From: Ramlibacter sp. Leaf400
Lineage (GTDB): Bacteria; Pseudomonadota; Gammaproteobacteria; Burkholderiales; Burkholderiaceae_C
NCBI RefSeq assembly: GCF_001424545.1
Contig: NZ_LMQL01000011.1
Coordinates: 100,593 to 164,592 of the forward strand
Direction of reading: 5' to 3'
DNA length: 64,000 nucleotides
Under the pieces are notes generated by a model. That model worked only from the letters and a program-made list of their open reading frames with translations, was not told the DNA's origin and made no database searches. Of the stretch, positions 10,109-20,339 are shown piece after piece (the stretch's first letter is position 1; the number at the start of each line of letters is the position of its first letter). Position numbers and translations under genes: made by a program.

Positions 10109-11524
10109 TCAACCGCACTGGGCGGCGATGTAAGTCTGCACCCGGGCCACGTCGGCCGGCAGCACCGTCACCCGCCGGGGCAGGCTCTCGATGCCTTCGA
10201 AGCGGGCCGGCCGCTCGGGCTCGCGGCCCAGCGCCTCGACGATGGTGGCGGCGAACTTCACCGGCAGCGCCGTTTCCAGCACGACCATCGGAACGCCCGG
10301 CTGCAGGTGCTGGCGCGCCACCTTCAGGCCGTCGGCCGTGTGCGTGTCCACCATCGCGTGCAGGCGCTCCCAGGTGTCGCGGATGGTGGCGACGCGGTCG
10401 GCGTGGGTGCTCTTGCCGCTGACGAATCCGAAGCGCTCACGGGCCTGCGCGAAGGCCGGGTCGCGGCCGAGGTCGAAGCGGCCGGTGCGCGGCAGCTCGT
10501 CGGCGAACAGGGCGCGGGTGCGGGCGGCGTCGCGGCCGAGCAGGTCGAACACGAAGCGCTCGAAGTTGCTGGCCTTGCTGATGTCCATCGAGGGGCTGGA
10601 CGTCTCGTGCGTGTCGGCGCCTGACCGAACGCGGTACACGCCGGTGCGGAAGAACTCGTCCAGCACGTCGTTCTCGTTGGTGGCCAGCACCAGGCGGCCG
10701 ATCGGCAGGCCCATCATGCGGGCCACGTGGCCCGCGCAGATGTTGCCGAAGTTGCCGGAGGGCACCGCGAAGTCGACCTTCTGCGCAGAGGCCTGGAAGT
10801 AGCCCGCGAAGTAATAGACCACCTGGGCCATCAGCCGGGCCCAGTTGATCGAGTTGACCGTGCCGATGCGGTAGCGGCGCTTGAACGCCAGGTCGTTGCT
10901 GACCGCCTTGACGATGTCCTGGCAGTCGTCGAACACGCCCTCGATCGCCAGGTTGTGGATGTTGGCGTCCTGCAGGCTGAACATCTGGGCCTGCTGGAAG
11001 GGGCTCATGCGGCCGCGCGGCGAGGTCATGAAGACCCGCACGCCCTTCTTGCCGCGCATCGCGTATTCGGCGGCGCTGCCGGTGTCGCCGGAGGTGGCGC
11101 CCAGGATGTTCAGCTCTTCGCCGCGGCGGGCCAGCTCGTACTCGAACAGGTTGCCCAGCAGCTGCATGGCCATGTCCTTGAAGGCCAGCGTCGGTCCGTT
11201 GGACAGGGCCTGGAGGTACAGGCCGTCCTCGAGCTTGCGCAGCGGGACGATCGCCTTCGTGCCGAACACCTCGGGCGTGTAGGTCTTGGCGCAGATCGCG
11301 CGCAGGTCGGCCGCCGGGATGTCGTCGATGTAGAGCGAGAGGATCTCGAAGGCGAGCTCGTGGTACGGCAGCCCGCGCCACTGGTCCAGCGTGGCCGCGT
11401 CGACCTGCGGATAGTGCTCGGGGAGGTAGAGGCCGCCGTCGGGCGCCAGGCCCTCGAGCAGGATCTCGCAGAAGTGCTTGCGGTCGGGATGGCCCCGCGT
11501 CGAGACGTACAGCACGGGAGTCAT
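10109..11524 (-). CDS. thrC: Threonine synthase
   Basis: A 471-residue PLP enzyme that converts O-phosphohomoserine to threonine. The N-terminus MTPVLYVSTRG and the long proteobacterial form (about 470 residues) match class I ThrC. LSNGPTLAFKDMAMQ carries the PLP-binding lysine, and LGATSGDTGSAAEYA is the phosphate-binding glycine/serine loop. It lies downstream of hom on the same strand, separated by a roughly 70-bp hairpin-rich repeat, so the last two steps of threonine synthesis are adjacent. mobB follows after 4 bp. Confidence 0.97.
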   Translation of the reverse strand: MTPVLYVSTRGHPDRKHFCEILLEGLAPDGGLYLPEHYPQVDAATLDQWRGLPYHELAFEILSLYIDDIPAADLRAICAKTYTPEVFGTKAIVPLRKLEDGLYLQALSNGPTLAFKDMAMQLLGNLFEYELARRGEELNILGATSGDTGSAAEYAMRGKKGVRVFMTSPRGRMSPFQQAQMFSLQDANIHNLAIEGVFDDCQDIVKAVSNDLAFKRRYRIGTVNSINWARLMAQVVYYFAGYFQASAQKVDFAVPSGNFGNICAGHVARMMGLPIGRLVLATNENDVLDEFFRTGVYRVRSGADTHETSSPSMDISKASNFERFVFDLLGRDAARTRALFADELPRTGRFDLGRDPAFAQARERFGFVSGKSTHADRVATIRDTWERLHAMVDTHTADGLKVARQHLQPGVPMVVLETALPVKFAATIVEALGREPERPARFEGIESLPRRVTVLPADVARVQTYIAAQCG

Positions 11525-11592
11525 CGCCCGCCCGGCCGCCCGAAGGGCGATAGCCCCCTCGGGGGGCAGAGAACGAAGTGAACGTGGGGGCT
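11525..11592. repeat. Hairpin-rich intergenic repeat (Comamonadaceae type)
   Basis: The gap between hom and thrC holds GCCCGAAGGGC- and CCCCCTCGGGGG-type short inverted repeats followed by AGAGAACGAAGTGAACG. I recognise this as a kind of repeat often found between genes in Comamonadaceae. A structurally similar element lies at about 31020-31100. It has no U-run, so it is not a classical terminator. Confidence 0.5.
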
Positions 11593-11599
11593 CATGTTT

Positions 11600-12906
<1,307 letters not shown>

Positions 12907-12910
<4 letters not shown>

Positions 12911-14133
12911 GAGGAATGACGCTTGCGGTAGTGGTCTAGGAATTTCGCGATGCGGCCGATGGCCTCGCGAAGGTCGTCCTCGTGCGGGAGGAAGACGATG
13001 CGGAAATGGTTGTTGTCCGGGTAGTTGAAGCCCGAGCCCTGCACCAGCATCACGCGCGTCTCCTGCAGCAGCTCCAGGAAGAACTGGCGGTCGTCGGCGA
13101 TCGGGTAGACCTTGGGGTCGAGCCTGGGGAACATGTACAGCGCCGCCTGCGGCTTGACGCAGCTGACGCCGGGGATGGCGGTGATCAGCTCGTAGGCCAC
13201 GTCGCGCTGGCGGCGCAGGCGCCCGCCGGCGCCGATCAGCTCGTTGATGCTCTGGTAGCCCCCCAGCGCGGTCTGGATCGCGTACTGGCCGGGCACGTTG
13301 GCGCACAGGCGCATGTTCGAGAGCATGGTCAGGCCCTCGATGTAGTCGGCCGCGTCGCGCTTGTCGCCCGACACCACCATCCAGCCGGCGCGGTAGCCGC
13401 AGGAGCGGTAGCTCTTGGACAGCGAGTTGAAGGTGAGCGTGAGCACGTCGTCCGACAGGCTGCCGATGGCGGTGTGCTTCACGCCGTCGTACAACACCTT
13501 GTCGTAGACCTCGTCGGCCAGGAGCACCAGCCCGTGCTGGCGCGCGATGGCCACGATGTCCTTGAGCAGCGCGTCGGAGTACAGCGCCCCCGTCGGGTTG
13601 TTCGGGTTGATGACGACGATGCCCTTGGTGCGCGGCGTGATCTTGGCGCGCAGGTCGTCCAGGTCGGGCATCCAGCCGTTGGACTCGTCGCAGCGGTAGT
13701 GCACCGGCGTGCCGCCCGACAGGCTGGTGGCCGCGGTCCACAGCGGGTAGTCGGGCGAAGGCAGCAGCAGCTCGTCGCCGTCGTTCAGCAGCGCGTTGGT
13801 GGCCATGGCGATCAGCTCGCTGGCGCCGTTGCCCAGGTAGACGTCGTCCAGCGCGACGCCCTGGATGCCCTGCTGCTGGGTGTAGTGCATCACCGCCTTG
13901 CGCGCGGCGAAGATGCCCTTGCTGTCCGAGTACCCCGCCGAATTGCCGAGGTTGCGGATCATGTCCTGCTGGATCTCCTCGGGCGCGTCGAAGCCGAACA
14001 GGGCGAGGTTGCCGATGTTGAGCTTGATGACCTTGTGGCCCTCTTCCTCCATGTGGCGGGCCGCGTCCATGATCGGCCCGCGGATGTCGTACAGCACGTT
14101 GGCCAGCTTGGCGGATTTTTGGACGGTCTTCAA
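12907..14133 (-). CDS. PLP-dependent aminotransferase (AlaA/AlaC type)
   Basis: A 408-residue class I aminotransferase with the PLP lysine in SLSKSYRSCGYRAGW (Lys240) and the NPNNPTGA and LLADEVYDKV motifs. It resembles the glutamate-pyruvate aminotransferases AlaA/AlaC. I take TTG at 14133 (reads LKTVQKSAKLANVLYD) as the start because AGGAGG lies just upstream and homologous proteins begin there; the upstream ATG at 14277 adds 48 unlikely residues that overlap the divergent gene. It heads the threonine and molybdenum-cofactor block and overlaps hom by 4 bp. Alanine versus another amino donor cannot be settled here. Confidence 0.9.
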
Positions 14134-14236
14134 AGCCCCTCCTGCGGCGGCGTTGTCAAGGGTGAAACCTATAATTTGACCATAGATCGGATGGGCTGCC
14201 GCCCGCTCGATTCCCTCGAATCCCTCCCCTTTTTCC

Positions 14237-14614
14237 ATGAAGCTCCAACCCGACCGCTTCGACGTGCAGGCCATCACCGGCTATGGCCCCGGCTGGGTGG
14301 GCGTGGGCAGCGACCGGATCACCCACAGCGTGATCCTGAGCTCGCGCGGCGAACGCATCGACTGGGCCGCGGGCTCCTACGAGGACCTGGGGCCGCAGCA
14401 CTTCGTGCGGCTGGCCGAGTTGCAGGCGGAAGTGGTCATCTTCGGCAGCGGCGCGCGCATCCGCTTTCCCCGGCCGGCCTGGCTGCGTCCGCTGGCCGAG
14501 CGGGGCATCGGCCTGGAGACCATGGACACGGCCGCGGCCTGCCGCACCTACAACATCCTGGCCCAGGAAGGTCGGCAGGTCGCCGTGGCTCTGCTGCTGG
14601 AGTCGGGCGACTGA
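14237..14614 (+). CDS. Mth938-like domain protein (DUF498 family)
   Basis: A 125-residue protein of the Mth938/Xcc1710 family: MKLQPDRFDVQAITGYGPGW, then a compact alpha/beta fold with VVIFGSGARIRFP and a C-terminal METMDT-like segment before AACRTYNILAQEGR. Human NDUFAF3, an assembly factor of respiratory complex I, shares this fold, but the bacterial role is unknown. It diverges from the aminotransferase. A TATAAT hexamer at 14170-14175 lies 61-67 bp upstream but has no convincing -35. Confidence 0.85.
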   Translation: MKLQPDRFDVQAITGYGPGWVGVGSDRITHSVILSSRGERIDWAAGSYEDLGPQHFVRLAELQAEVVIFGSGARIRFPRPAWLRPLAERGIGLETMDTAAACRTYNILAQEGRQVAVALLLESGD

Positions 14615-14715
14615 GCGGCGCGCGTCGCCCCTTTCGGGTAAAATCTCGTGTTGCCAGCCGGCCTCGCGCGCGCGGTCTCCCTGGGCACTTTTCCTGTCAC
14701 ACGAGTACAAAATCC

Positions 14716-15192
14716 ATGGCGATCGTTGTCAACAAGCCCATCCCCGAATTCGAAGCGAACGCCACGGGCGGCCTGAAGGTCAGCAATACGTCCCACCTCG
14801 GCCACATCCTGGTGCTGTACTTCTACCCCAAGGACAACACCCCGGGCTGCACCACCGAGGCCATGCAGTTCCGCGACAAGTACAAGGACTTCGTGAAGGC
14901 CGGGGCCACCGTCTTCGGCGTGTCGCGCGACAACATGAAGTCGCATGACGACTTCAAGGCCAAGCTCGAGCTGCCCTTCGAGCTGATCGCCGACACCGAG
15001 GAAAAGATGTGCCACATGTTCGGCGTGGTCAAGAACAAGATCATGTACGGCAAGAAGGTCAAGGGCATCGAGCGCAGCACCTTCCTGATCGGCGCCGACG
15101 GCATCCTCAAGCAGGAGTGGCGCGGCCTGAAGGTGCCCGGCCACGTCGACGAGGTCCTGAAGGCCGTCAAGCTGCTCAAGAAGGCCGCCTGA
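14716..15192 (+). CDS. bcp: Thioredoxin-dependent peroxiredoxin Bcp
   Basis: A 158-residue atypical 2-Cys peroxiredoxin (AhpC/TSA family, PrxQ group) that reduces H2O2 and organic peroxides with thioredoxin. YFYPKDNTPGCTTEA carries the peroxidatic cysteine near residue 46. The second cysteine of the usual CTTEA-C pair is replaced (CTTEAMQF), and another cysteine appears at KMCHMFG near residue 99, so the resolving partner is not obvious. ATG at 14716 follows a purine-poor leader. An inverted repeat GCCTGT-cagca-ACAGGC lies just downstream. Confidence 0.94.
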   Translation: MAIVVNKPIPEFEANATGGLKVSNTSHLGHILVLYFYPKDNTPGCTTEAMQFRDKYKDFVKAGATVFGVSRDNMKSHDDFKAKLELPFELIADTEEKMCHMFGVVKNKIMYGKKVKGIERSTFLIGADGILKQEWRGLKVPGHVDEVLKAVKLLKKAA

Positions 15193-15255
15193 TCCGTCCG
15201 TGACGCCTGTCAGCAACAGGCGCCGCACCGAGGTGGTCGCTTCACGGGCCTTGTG

Positions 15256-15343
15256 CATAATGGGCTCATGCAGTTGATCACGGCGCTTCGCGTCGACACC
15301 GCATCCGAAGGAAAAGCCGCCGGGCTCGCCAGGCGGCTTTTTC
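15256..15343 (+). ncRNA. Candidate small RNA or attenuated leader upstream of phoH
   Basis: CATAAT (15256-15261) is a good -10 with only a weak -35 (TGGTCG, 16 bp upstream). About 75 bases later lies an intrinsic terminator. A transcript from about 15268 to 15343 would be a short, GC-rich RNA with a GCGCTTCGC mini-hairpin and the terminator stem. It could be a free small RNA or a leader that limits phoH transcription. It contains an in-frame ATG but no convincing ribosome-binding site. Confidence 0.35.
15312..15343 (+). terminator. Intrinsic terminator
   Basis: AAAAGCCGCC and GGCGGCTTTTT pair around a 10-base loop (15312-15342), giving a GC-rich stem followed by a U-run. It lies between bcp and phoH, 40 bp before the phoH start. 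Confidence 0.85.
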
Positions 15344-15382
15344 GTTTCATGACCCCTGCTTCATCCAGGAACGTCCTGCCCT

Positions 15383-17062
15383 ATGCCGCTGCCCCCCGCC
15401 CCCACGAAACGCGCCGCCCTGCTCCCGCCCGAGGCCTACGACGCCCCGGCCCGGTCCTCGCACAAGGCTGCTCGAAAATCGGAGGCTGCCGGCGCGGAAA
15501 ACCCGCTGGCTGAACGCCCGCAGGCCGAGGACTTCGACCCGCGCGGCGGTGGCGAGCGCGAGACCGCGCATCCCGTCGCCTTCCAGGACGAAGCCCCCGT
15601 CGCCGAAAGGCCGCAGCAGGCGCGCAAGCGTCCCGCCGCCGAGCCCGCCGGCCGCCGCAAGCCCAAGACGACCGGCCCCACCAAGCTGTTCGTGCTGGAC
15701 ACCAACGTGCTGATGCACGACCCGATGTGCCTGTTCCGCTTCGAGGAACACGACATCTTCCTGCCGATGATCGTGCTGGAGGAGCTGGACGGCCACAAGA
15801 AGGGCACCACCGAGGTCGCCCGGAACGCACGCCAGGCCAGCCGCTCGCTCGATGCCCTCGCGGGCGCGCAGGGCGCGGACATCAGCGCGGGCCTGAAGCT
15901 CGAGTCGACCGGCCACACCGAAGCCGGCGGCAACCTCTTCTTCCAGACCCAGGCGCTGGCCAACCACCTGCCGCCCAGCCTGCCGCAGGGCAAGGCGGAC
16001 AACCAGATCCTGGGCGTGGTGCAGGCGCTGCGCGAGCAGCATTCGCCGCGCGACGTGGTGCTGGTCTCCAAGGACATCAACATGCGGGTCAAGGCCCGCG
16101 CGCTGGGCCTGGCGACCGAGGACTACCGAAACGACAAGACGCTGGACGACCTGGAGCTGATGTACTCCGGCGCGCTGGCGCTGCCGCCGGACTTCTGGGC
16201 CAAGCACGGCAAGACTGTGGAGAGCTGGCAGAGCGGCCAGACCACCTTCTACCGGGTGACCGGGCCGATCGTGCCCAGCCTGATGATCAACCAGTTCGTG
16301 TACTTCGAGGCGCCGGGCGAGCCCAGCCTGTACGCGCGCGTGACCGAGATCCGCGGCAAGACCGCCGTGCTGCGCACACTGAAGGATTACGGGCACCTGA
16401 AGAACGCGGTCTGGGGCGTGACCACGCGCAACCGCGAGCAGAACTTCGCGATGAACCTGCTGATGGACCCCGAGGTCGACTTCGTCACGCTGACCGGCAC
16501 GGCCGGCACCGGCAAGACGCTGATGGCGCTGGCCGCCGGCCTCACGCAGGTGCTGGACGATCGCCGCTACACCGAGATCATCATGACCCGCGCGACCGTG
16601 AGCGTCGGCGAGGACATCGGCTTCCTGCCCGGCACGGAAGAGGAAAAGATGGGCCCCTGGATGGGCGCGCTGGACGACAACCTGGAGGTGCTGGCCAAGA
16701 CCGACACCGGCGCCGGCGAATGGGGCCGCGCGGCCACCAACGAGCTCATCCGCAGCCGCATCAAGATCAAGAGCATGAACTTCATGCGCGGCCGCACCTT
16801 CCTCAACAAGTACGTCATCCTGGACGAGGCGCAGAACCTGACGCCCAAGCAGATGAAGACGCTGATCACGCGGGCAGGCCCGGGCACCAAGATCATCTGC
16901 ATGGGCAACCTGGCGCAGATCGACACGCCCTACCTCACCGAAGGCTCATCGGGCCTCACCTTCGCGGTCGACAAGTTCAAGGGCTGGCCGCACAGCGGCC
17001 ACATCACGCTGGCGCGCGGCGAGCGTTCGCGCCTGGCCGACTTCGCCAGCGAAGTGCTCTGA
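15383..17062 (+). CDS. PIN-PhoH family ATPase/ribonuclease (PhoH2 type)
   Basis: A 559-residue fusion. Residues 1-95 are a low-complexity, proline/alanine/arginine-rich, probably disordered extension. A PIN nuclease domain starts near residue 100 (LFVLDTNVLMHDP, with acidic metal ligands also in EELDGHKKG and KDINMRV). A PhoH ATPase domain follows from about residue 350 with Walker A GTAGTGKT (near 372) and ILDEAQNLTP Walker B. Such proteins are thought to be RNA helicase/ribonucleases related to toxin-antitoxin PIN enzymes. The gene stands alone downstream of an intrinsic terminator. Confidence 0.92.
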   Translation: MPLPPAPTKRAALLPPEAYDAPARSSHKAARKSEAAGAENPLAERPQAEDFDPRGGGERETAHPVAFQDEAPVAERPQQARKRPAAEPAGRRKPKTTGPTKLFVLDTNVLMHDPMCLFRFEEHDIFLPMIVLEELDGHKKGTTEVARNARQASRSLDALAGAQGADISAGLKLESTGHTEAGGNLFFQTQALANHLPPSLPQGKADNQILGVVQALREQHSPRDVVLVSKDINMRVKARALGLATEDYRNDKTLDDLELMYSGALALPPDFWAKHGKTVESWQSGQTTFYRVTGPIVPSLMINQFVYFEAPGEPSLYARVTEIRGKTAVLRTLKDYGHLKNAVWGVTTRNREQNFAMNLLMDPEVDFVTLTGTAGTGKTLMALAAGLTQVLDDRRYTEIIMTRATVSVGEDIGFLPGTEEEKMGPWMGALDDNLEVLAKTDTGAGEWGRAATNELIRSRIKIKSMNFMRGRTFLNKYVILDEAQNLTPKQMKTLITRAGPGTKIICMGNLAQIDTPYLTEGSSGLTFAVDKFKGWPHSGHITLARGERSRLADFASEVL

Positions 17063-17151
17063 TCGTTCCGGCGCACGGCCGCCCAGCGCGGCTGTAGCGT
17101 CCGGTTGCGAAGACGCCCCCAAGCGGGCACACCCGGCTAAGCTTGCCGGCA

Positions 17152-17604
17152 ATGACTCCTTCACTTCCGACCAGACGGTGCCTGGCCGCGGCCCTGGTGG
17201 CCGCTTCGGGCTCCTGCTGGGCCGCCCTGGGCGAGCCCGCGGCGGCGCTCGCGCGCGTGGCCGGCACCACCAGCGTCACGGCGCAGACGCCGGCGGGCGC
17301 GCGCTACACGCAGCTGACGCGCAGACTGGAGTCCGGCACCGAGGTGCGCGAATACGCGGATGCCGCAGGCACGGTGTTCGCGGTGTCGTGGAGCGGTCCC
17401 TTCCTGCCCGACCTGCGCGCGCTGCTGGGGACCCACTTCGCGGCGCTCGAAGAGCATGCGTCCGGCGTGGGCCGTGCTTCGGCCGTCAGCATCCAGCGGC
17501 CGGAGGTCGCCATCCTGTCCGGTGGGCGCATGGGCGCCTTCCAGGGCCGGGCGTGGCTGCCCCGCCAGCTTCCCGCGGGCTTCGACCCCCGCGCCGTGCC
17601 ATGA
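17152..17604 (+). CDS. DUF2844 secreted protein
   Basis: A 150-residue exported protein. MTPSLPTRRCLAAALVAASG is a signal peptide with likely cleavage after SCWA. The mature part matches what I know of DUF2844: ALGEPAAALARV, YTQLTRRLESGTEVREYAD and a central VFAVSWSGPFLPDLRALLG. Function is unknown. Its TGA overlaps the ATG of the DUF3443 lipoprotein gene, so the two are translationally coupled and probably act together in the cell envelope. ATG 17152 is preferred to the TTG at 17143. Confidence 0.85.
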   Translation: MTPSLPTRRCLAAALVAASGSCWAALGEPAAALARVAGTTSVTAQTPAGARYTQLTRRLESGTEVREYADAAGTVFAVSWSGPFLPDLRALLGTHFAALEEHASGVGRASAVSIQRPEVAILSGGRMGAFQGRAWLPRQLPAGFDPRAVP

Positions 17605-18842
17605 ACGCCCGCACTTCTTCCTGGATCGACAAGGCGATGCTGGGCCTGGCGGCCTGCGGGTTCGCCCTGCTCGCCAGCTGCGGCGGCGGCGGGGGCGGCG
17701 ACAACGCGACGGCGATGCGCGGCGCGGGCAGCGGCACCTCCAGCGTGTCCACGCCCTTCGTGCCGGGCGCCAACGTGCTGCAGGTGCTGGTCGACACCGG
17801 CACCGACGGCACCTCGATCAACACGCCCTTCGTGACGGTGCGCGTCTGCCAGCCGGGCACGACCACCTGCGCGGATATCGACCACGTCGTGCTCGACACC
17901 GGTTCTTCGGGCTTGCGCGTCGCGGCGTCGGCCCTGCCCGCCGGTTTCGCCCTCGCTCCCATCACCAACTCCGACGGCAATGCGGTCGGCCAGTGCGCCC
18001 AGTTCGCCAGCGGCTTCTCGTGGGGTTCGGTGCGCGTGGCCGACGTGCGCATGGGCGGCGAGGTCGCGAGCAGCCTGCCGATCCAGGTGGTGAACGATCC
18101 GGCCGCGCCCTACTCGCAGGTGCCGGCGTCCTGCTCGTCCACCGGGCCCAACATCGGTTCGGGCCGCGGCGCCAACGGCATCCTCGGCGTGGGCTTCTTC
18201 AAGGAGGACTGCGGCTCGGCCTGCGACGTCGGCGTGCCGGGTGCGCCCAACTTCTACTACGGCTGCACCGGCGGCGGCGCCTGCACGCCGAGCCGGCTGG
18301 CCCTGGCCAACCAGGTGAGCAACCCGGTGATCTCCTTCGGCGCCAACAACAACGGCGTGGTGGTCGTCATGCCGCCCGTCCCGACCGGAGGCGCCGGCGA
18401 AGCGACCGGCTCGCTGATCCTGGGCGTGGCCACGCAGGCGAACAACCAGCTGGCGGGCGCGACGATCTTCTCCGCGGACGCGCAGGGGTTCTTCACGACC
18501 ACCTACAAGGGCGTCAGTTTCCCCGCCAGCTTCCTGGACAGCGGCTCGAACGGGCTGTTCTTCAACGACGCTGCGCTGCCCTCGTGCGGCGACTTCTACT
18601 GCCCGGGCACGACACCGCTTTCGCTGACCGCCACCAACACGTCGGCCAGCGGCCTGTCCGCCCCGGTCGACTTCTTCATCGACAGCATCACGGCGATCCG
18701 GCCCGGCGCGGCCGCGGCCCACATCGGCGGCACCAACGGCATCCCGGGCAGCTTCGACTACGGGCTGCCGTTCTTCTTCGGGCGGTCGGTGTTCGTCGGC
18801 TACGCCGCGCCCAACGGGCCCGGACCTTTCTGGGCCTACTGA
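17601..18842 (+). CDS. DUF3443 lipoprotein, predicted pepsin-like aspartic peptidase
   Basis: A 413-residue protein with a lipoprotein signal (FALLASC lipobox) and a glycine-rich linker. Two Asp-Thr/Ser-Gly motifs stand 214 residues apart: VLDTGSSGLR (Asp99) and FLDSGSNGLFF (Asp313). After the first comes ANGILGVGFF (residues 191-200), which resembles the DGILGLG segment of pepsins, and near the end FFFGRSVFVGY resembles the pepsin strand after LGD. This is the layout of a bilobal A1 aspartic peptidase. Many cysteines suggest disulfides. The family label is DUF3443; the peptidase call is my inference. It is coupled to DUF2844 and converges on dnaB 7 bp away. Confidence 0.8.
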   Translation: MNARTSSWIDKAMLGLAACGFALLASCGGGGGGDNATAMRGAGSGTSSVSTPFVPGANVLQVLVDTGTDGTSINTPFVTVRVCQPGTTTCADIDHVVLDTGSSGLRVAASALPAGFALAPITNSDGNAVGQCAQFASGFSWGSVRVADVRMGGEVASSLPIQVVNDPAAPYSQVPASCSSTGPNIGSGRGANGILGVGFFKEDCGSACDVGVPGAPNFYYGCTGGGACTPSRLALANQVSNPVISFGANNNGVVVVMPPVPTGGAGEATGSLILGVATQANNQLAGATIFSADAQGFFTTTYKGVSFPASFLDSGSNGLFFNDAALPSCGDFYCPGTTPLSLTATNTSASGLSAPVDFFIDSITAIRPGAAAAHIGGTNGIPGSFDYGLPFFFGRSVFVGYAAPNGPGPFWAY

Positions 18843-18849
18843 GACCCGC

Positions 18850-20259
18850 TCAGAAGTCGCTGCCGCCGCCGTTGGCGAGCGATTCGAACTTGGTCAGGTT
18901 CTTGAGGAAGGCCAGCTTCACCGTGCCGGTGGGGCCGTTACGCTGCTTGCTGATGATGATCTCGGTGACGCCGGGCTCCTTGGAGTCCTTGTTGTAGTAG
19001 TCGTCGCGGTAGATGAACATGATGACGTCGGCGTCCTGCTCGATGGCGCCCGATTCGCGCAGGTCGCTCATCATCGGCCGCTTGTCGGTGCGCGACTCCA
19101 CGCCGCGCGACAGCTGCGACAGCGCGATCACCGGGCAGCCCAGCTCCTTGGCCAGCATCTTCAGGCCACGCGAGATCTCGCCCACCGCCGTGGCCCGGTT
19201 TTCGTCGCTCATGCCCGAGGACACGCTCATCAGCTGCAGGTAGTCGATCACGATCAGGCCGAGCTTGCCGCCGCACTGGCGGGCCAGGCGACGCGCGTTG
19301 GCGCGCAGCTCGCTCACCGTGAGGCCCGGGGTCTCGTCGATGTGCAGCGAGACGTTGCGCAGCTTCTCGATCGCCTCGGTCAGCCGCGGCCACTCGTCGT
19401 CGGTGAGCTTGCCGGTGCGCAGGTGGCCCTGGTCGATGCGGCCGATCGAGCCCACGATACGAACGGCCAGCTGCGAGGCGCCCATTTCCATCGAGAACAC
19501 CGCCACCGGCAGGCCCTCGTTGAGCGCCACGTGCTCCGCGATGTTGATGGCGAAGGCCGTCTTGCCCATGGAGGGCCGCGCCGCAAGCACCACCATGTCG
19601 CCGGCCTGCAGCCCCGACGTCATGCGGTCCAGGTCGTAGAAGCCGGTGGGCACGCCCGTGATGTCGTTCGGGTTGTCCGCCATCTCCTGGACCCGGTCCA
19701 GCAGCTGGACCACCAGGCTGTCCATGCCCTGGAAGCCCTGCTTCATCCGCGAGCCTTCCTCGCCGATGTTGAAGATCTTCTGCTCCGCCTCGTCCAGGAT
19801 CTGGTCGACCGCCTTGCCCTGCGGGCTGAAGGCGGCGGTGGCGATCTCGTCGGAGGCCGACACCAGCTTGCGCAGGATGGAGCGCTCCCGCACGATCTCC
19901 GCGTAGCGCCGGATGTTGCTGGCGCTGGGCACGTACTGCGCCAGCGAGTTCAGGTACGCCAGGCCGCCGATCTCCTCGGCCTTGCCCAGGCTTTGCAGGT
20001 GCTCGTAGACGGTGACCACGTCGGCCGGCCGGCTGGCGTTGATCAGCGCGCCGATGCCCGCGTAGATCAGGCGGTGCTCGTAGCGGTAGAAGTCGGCGTC
20101 GGCGAGCAGGTCGCCCACCCGGTCCCAGGCGCCGTTGTCGATCAGCAGGCCGCCCAGCACGCTGGACTCGGCTTCGATCGAATTGGGCGGCACGCGCAGC
20201 TGCGCGACCTGCCGGTCCCGCGGGAATTCGTCGTTCACGGGCGTCAGGACGGCGGACAT
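18850..20259 (-). CDS. dnaB: Replicative DNA helicase DnaB
   Basis: A 469-residue hexameric helicase that unwinds DNA ahead of the replisome. It has an N-terminal domain (PPNSIEAESSVLGGLL), a linker and a RecA-like C-terminal domain with Walker A ARPSMGKTAFA (Lys233), LIVIDYLQLM (Walker B) and SQLSRGVESR. No intein is present. ATG 20259 (MSAVLTPV) has GGAG 6 bases upstream and is preferred to the ATG at 20292. It is downstream of the rpsF operon on the same strand but separated from it by a strong terminator and two DnaA-box-like motifs. Confidence 0.98.
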   Translation of the reverse strand: MSAVLTPVNDEFPRDRQVAQLRVPPNSIEAESSVLGGLLIDNGAWDRVGDLLADADFYRYEHRLIYAGIGALINASRPADVVTVYEHLQSLGKAEEIGGLAYLNSLAQYVPSASNIRRYAEIVRERSILRKLVSASDEIATAAFSPQGKAVDQILDEAEQKIFNIGEEGSRMKQGFQGMDSLVVQLLDRVQEMADNPNDITGVPTGFYDLDRMTSGLQAGDMVVLAARPSMGKTAFAINIAEHVALNEGLPVAVFSMEMGASQLAVRIVGSIGRIDQGHLRTGKLTDDEWPRLTEAIEKLRNVSLHIDETPGLTVSELRANARRLARQCGGKLGLIVIDYLQLMSVSSGMSDENRATAVGEISRGLKMLAKELGCPVIALSQLSRGVESRTDKRPMMSDLRESGAIEQDADVIMFIYRDDYYNKDSKEPGVTEIIISKQRNGPTGTVKLAFLKNLTKFESLANGGGSDF

Positions 20260-20339
20260 GGGGTTCTCCTCGGCCCGAATGCTAGGGGCCACGCTGAAAA
20301 AGGTCGAGGCACAACGCTGGGAAGATCGCGTTGAGAACC

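Noticed and set aside
14170-14175. TATAAT as a promoter of the Mth938-like gene
   Set aside because: The hexamer is perfect, but the nearest TTGTCA is only 9 bp upstream and no other -35 or TG extension exists. It was mentioned with the gene and not listed as a promoter.
12982-14700. Long plus-strand frame upstream of and fused in frame to bcp
   Set aside because: It runs antisense to the aminotransferase. The real bcp start at 14716 is fixed by the family N-terminus.
15253-15513. A leader peptide or small gene before phoH
   Set aside because: The frame runs through an intrinsic terminator and into the phoH coding region, with no ribosome-binding site and no peptide signature such as runs of one amino acid.
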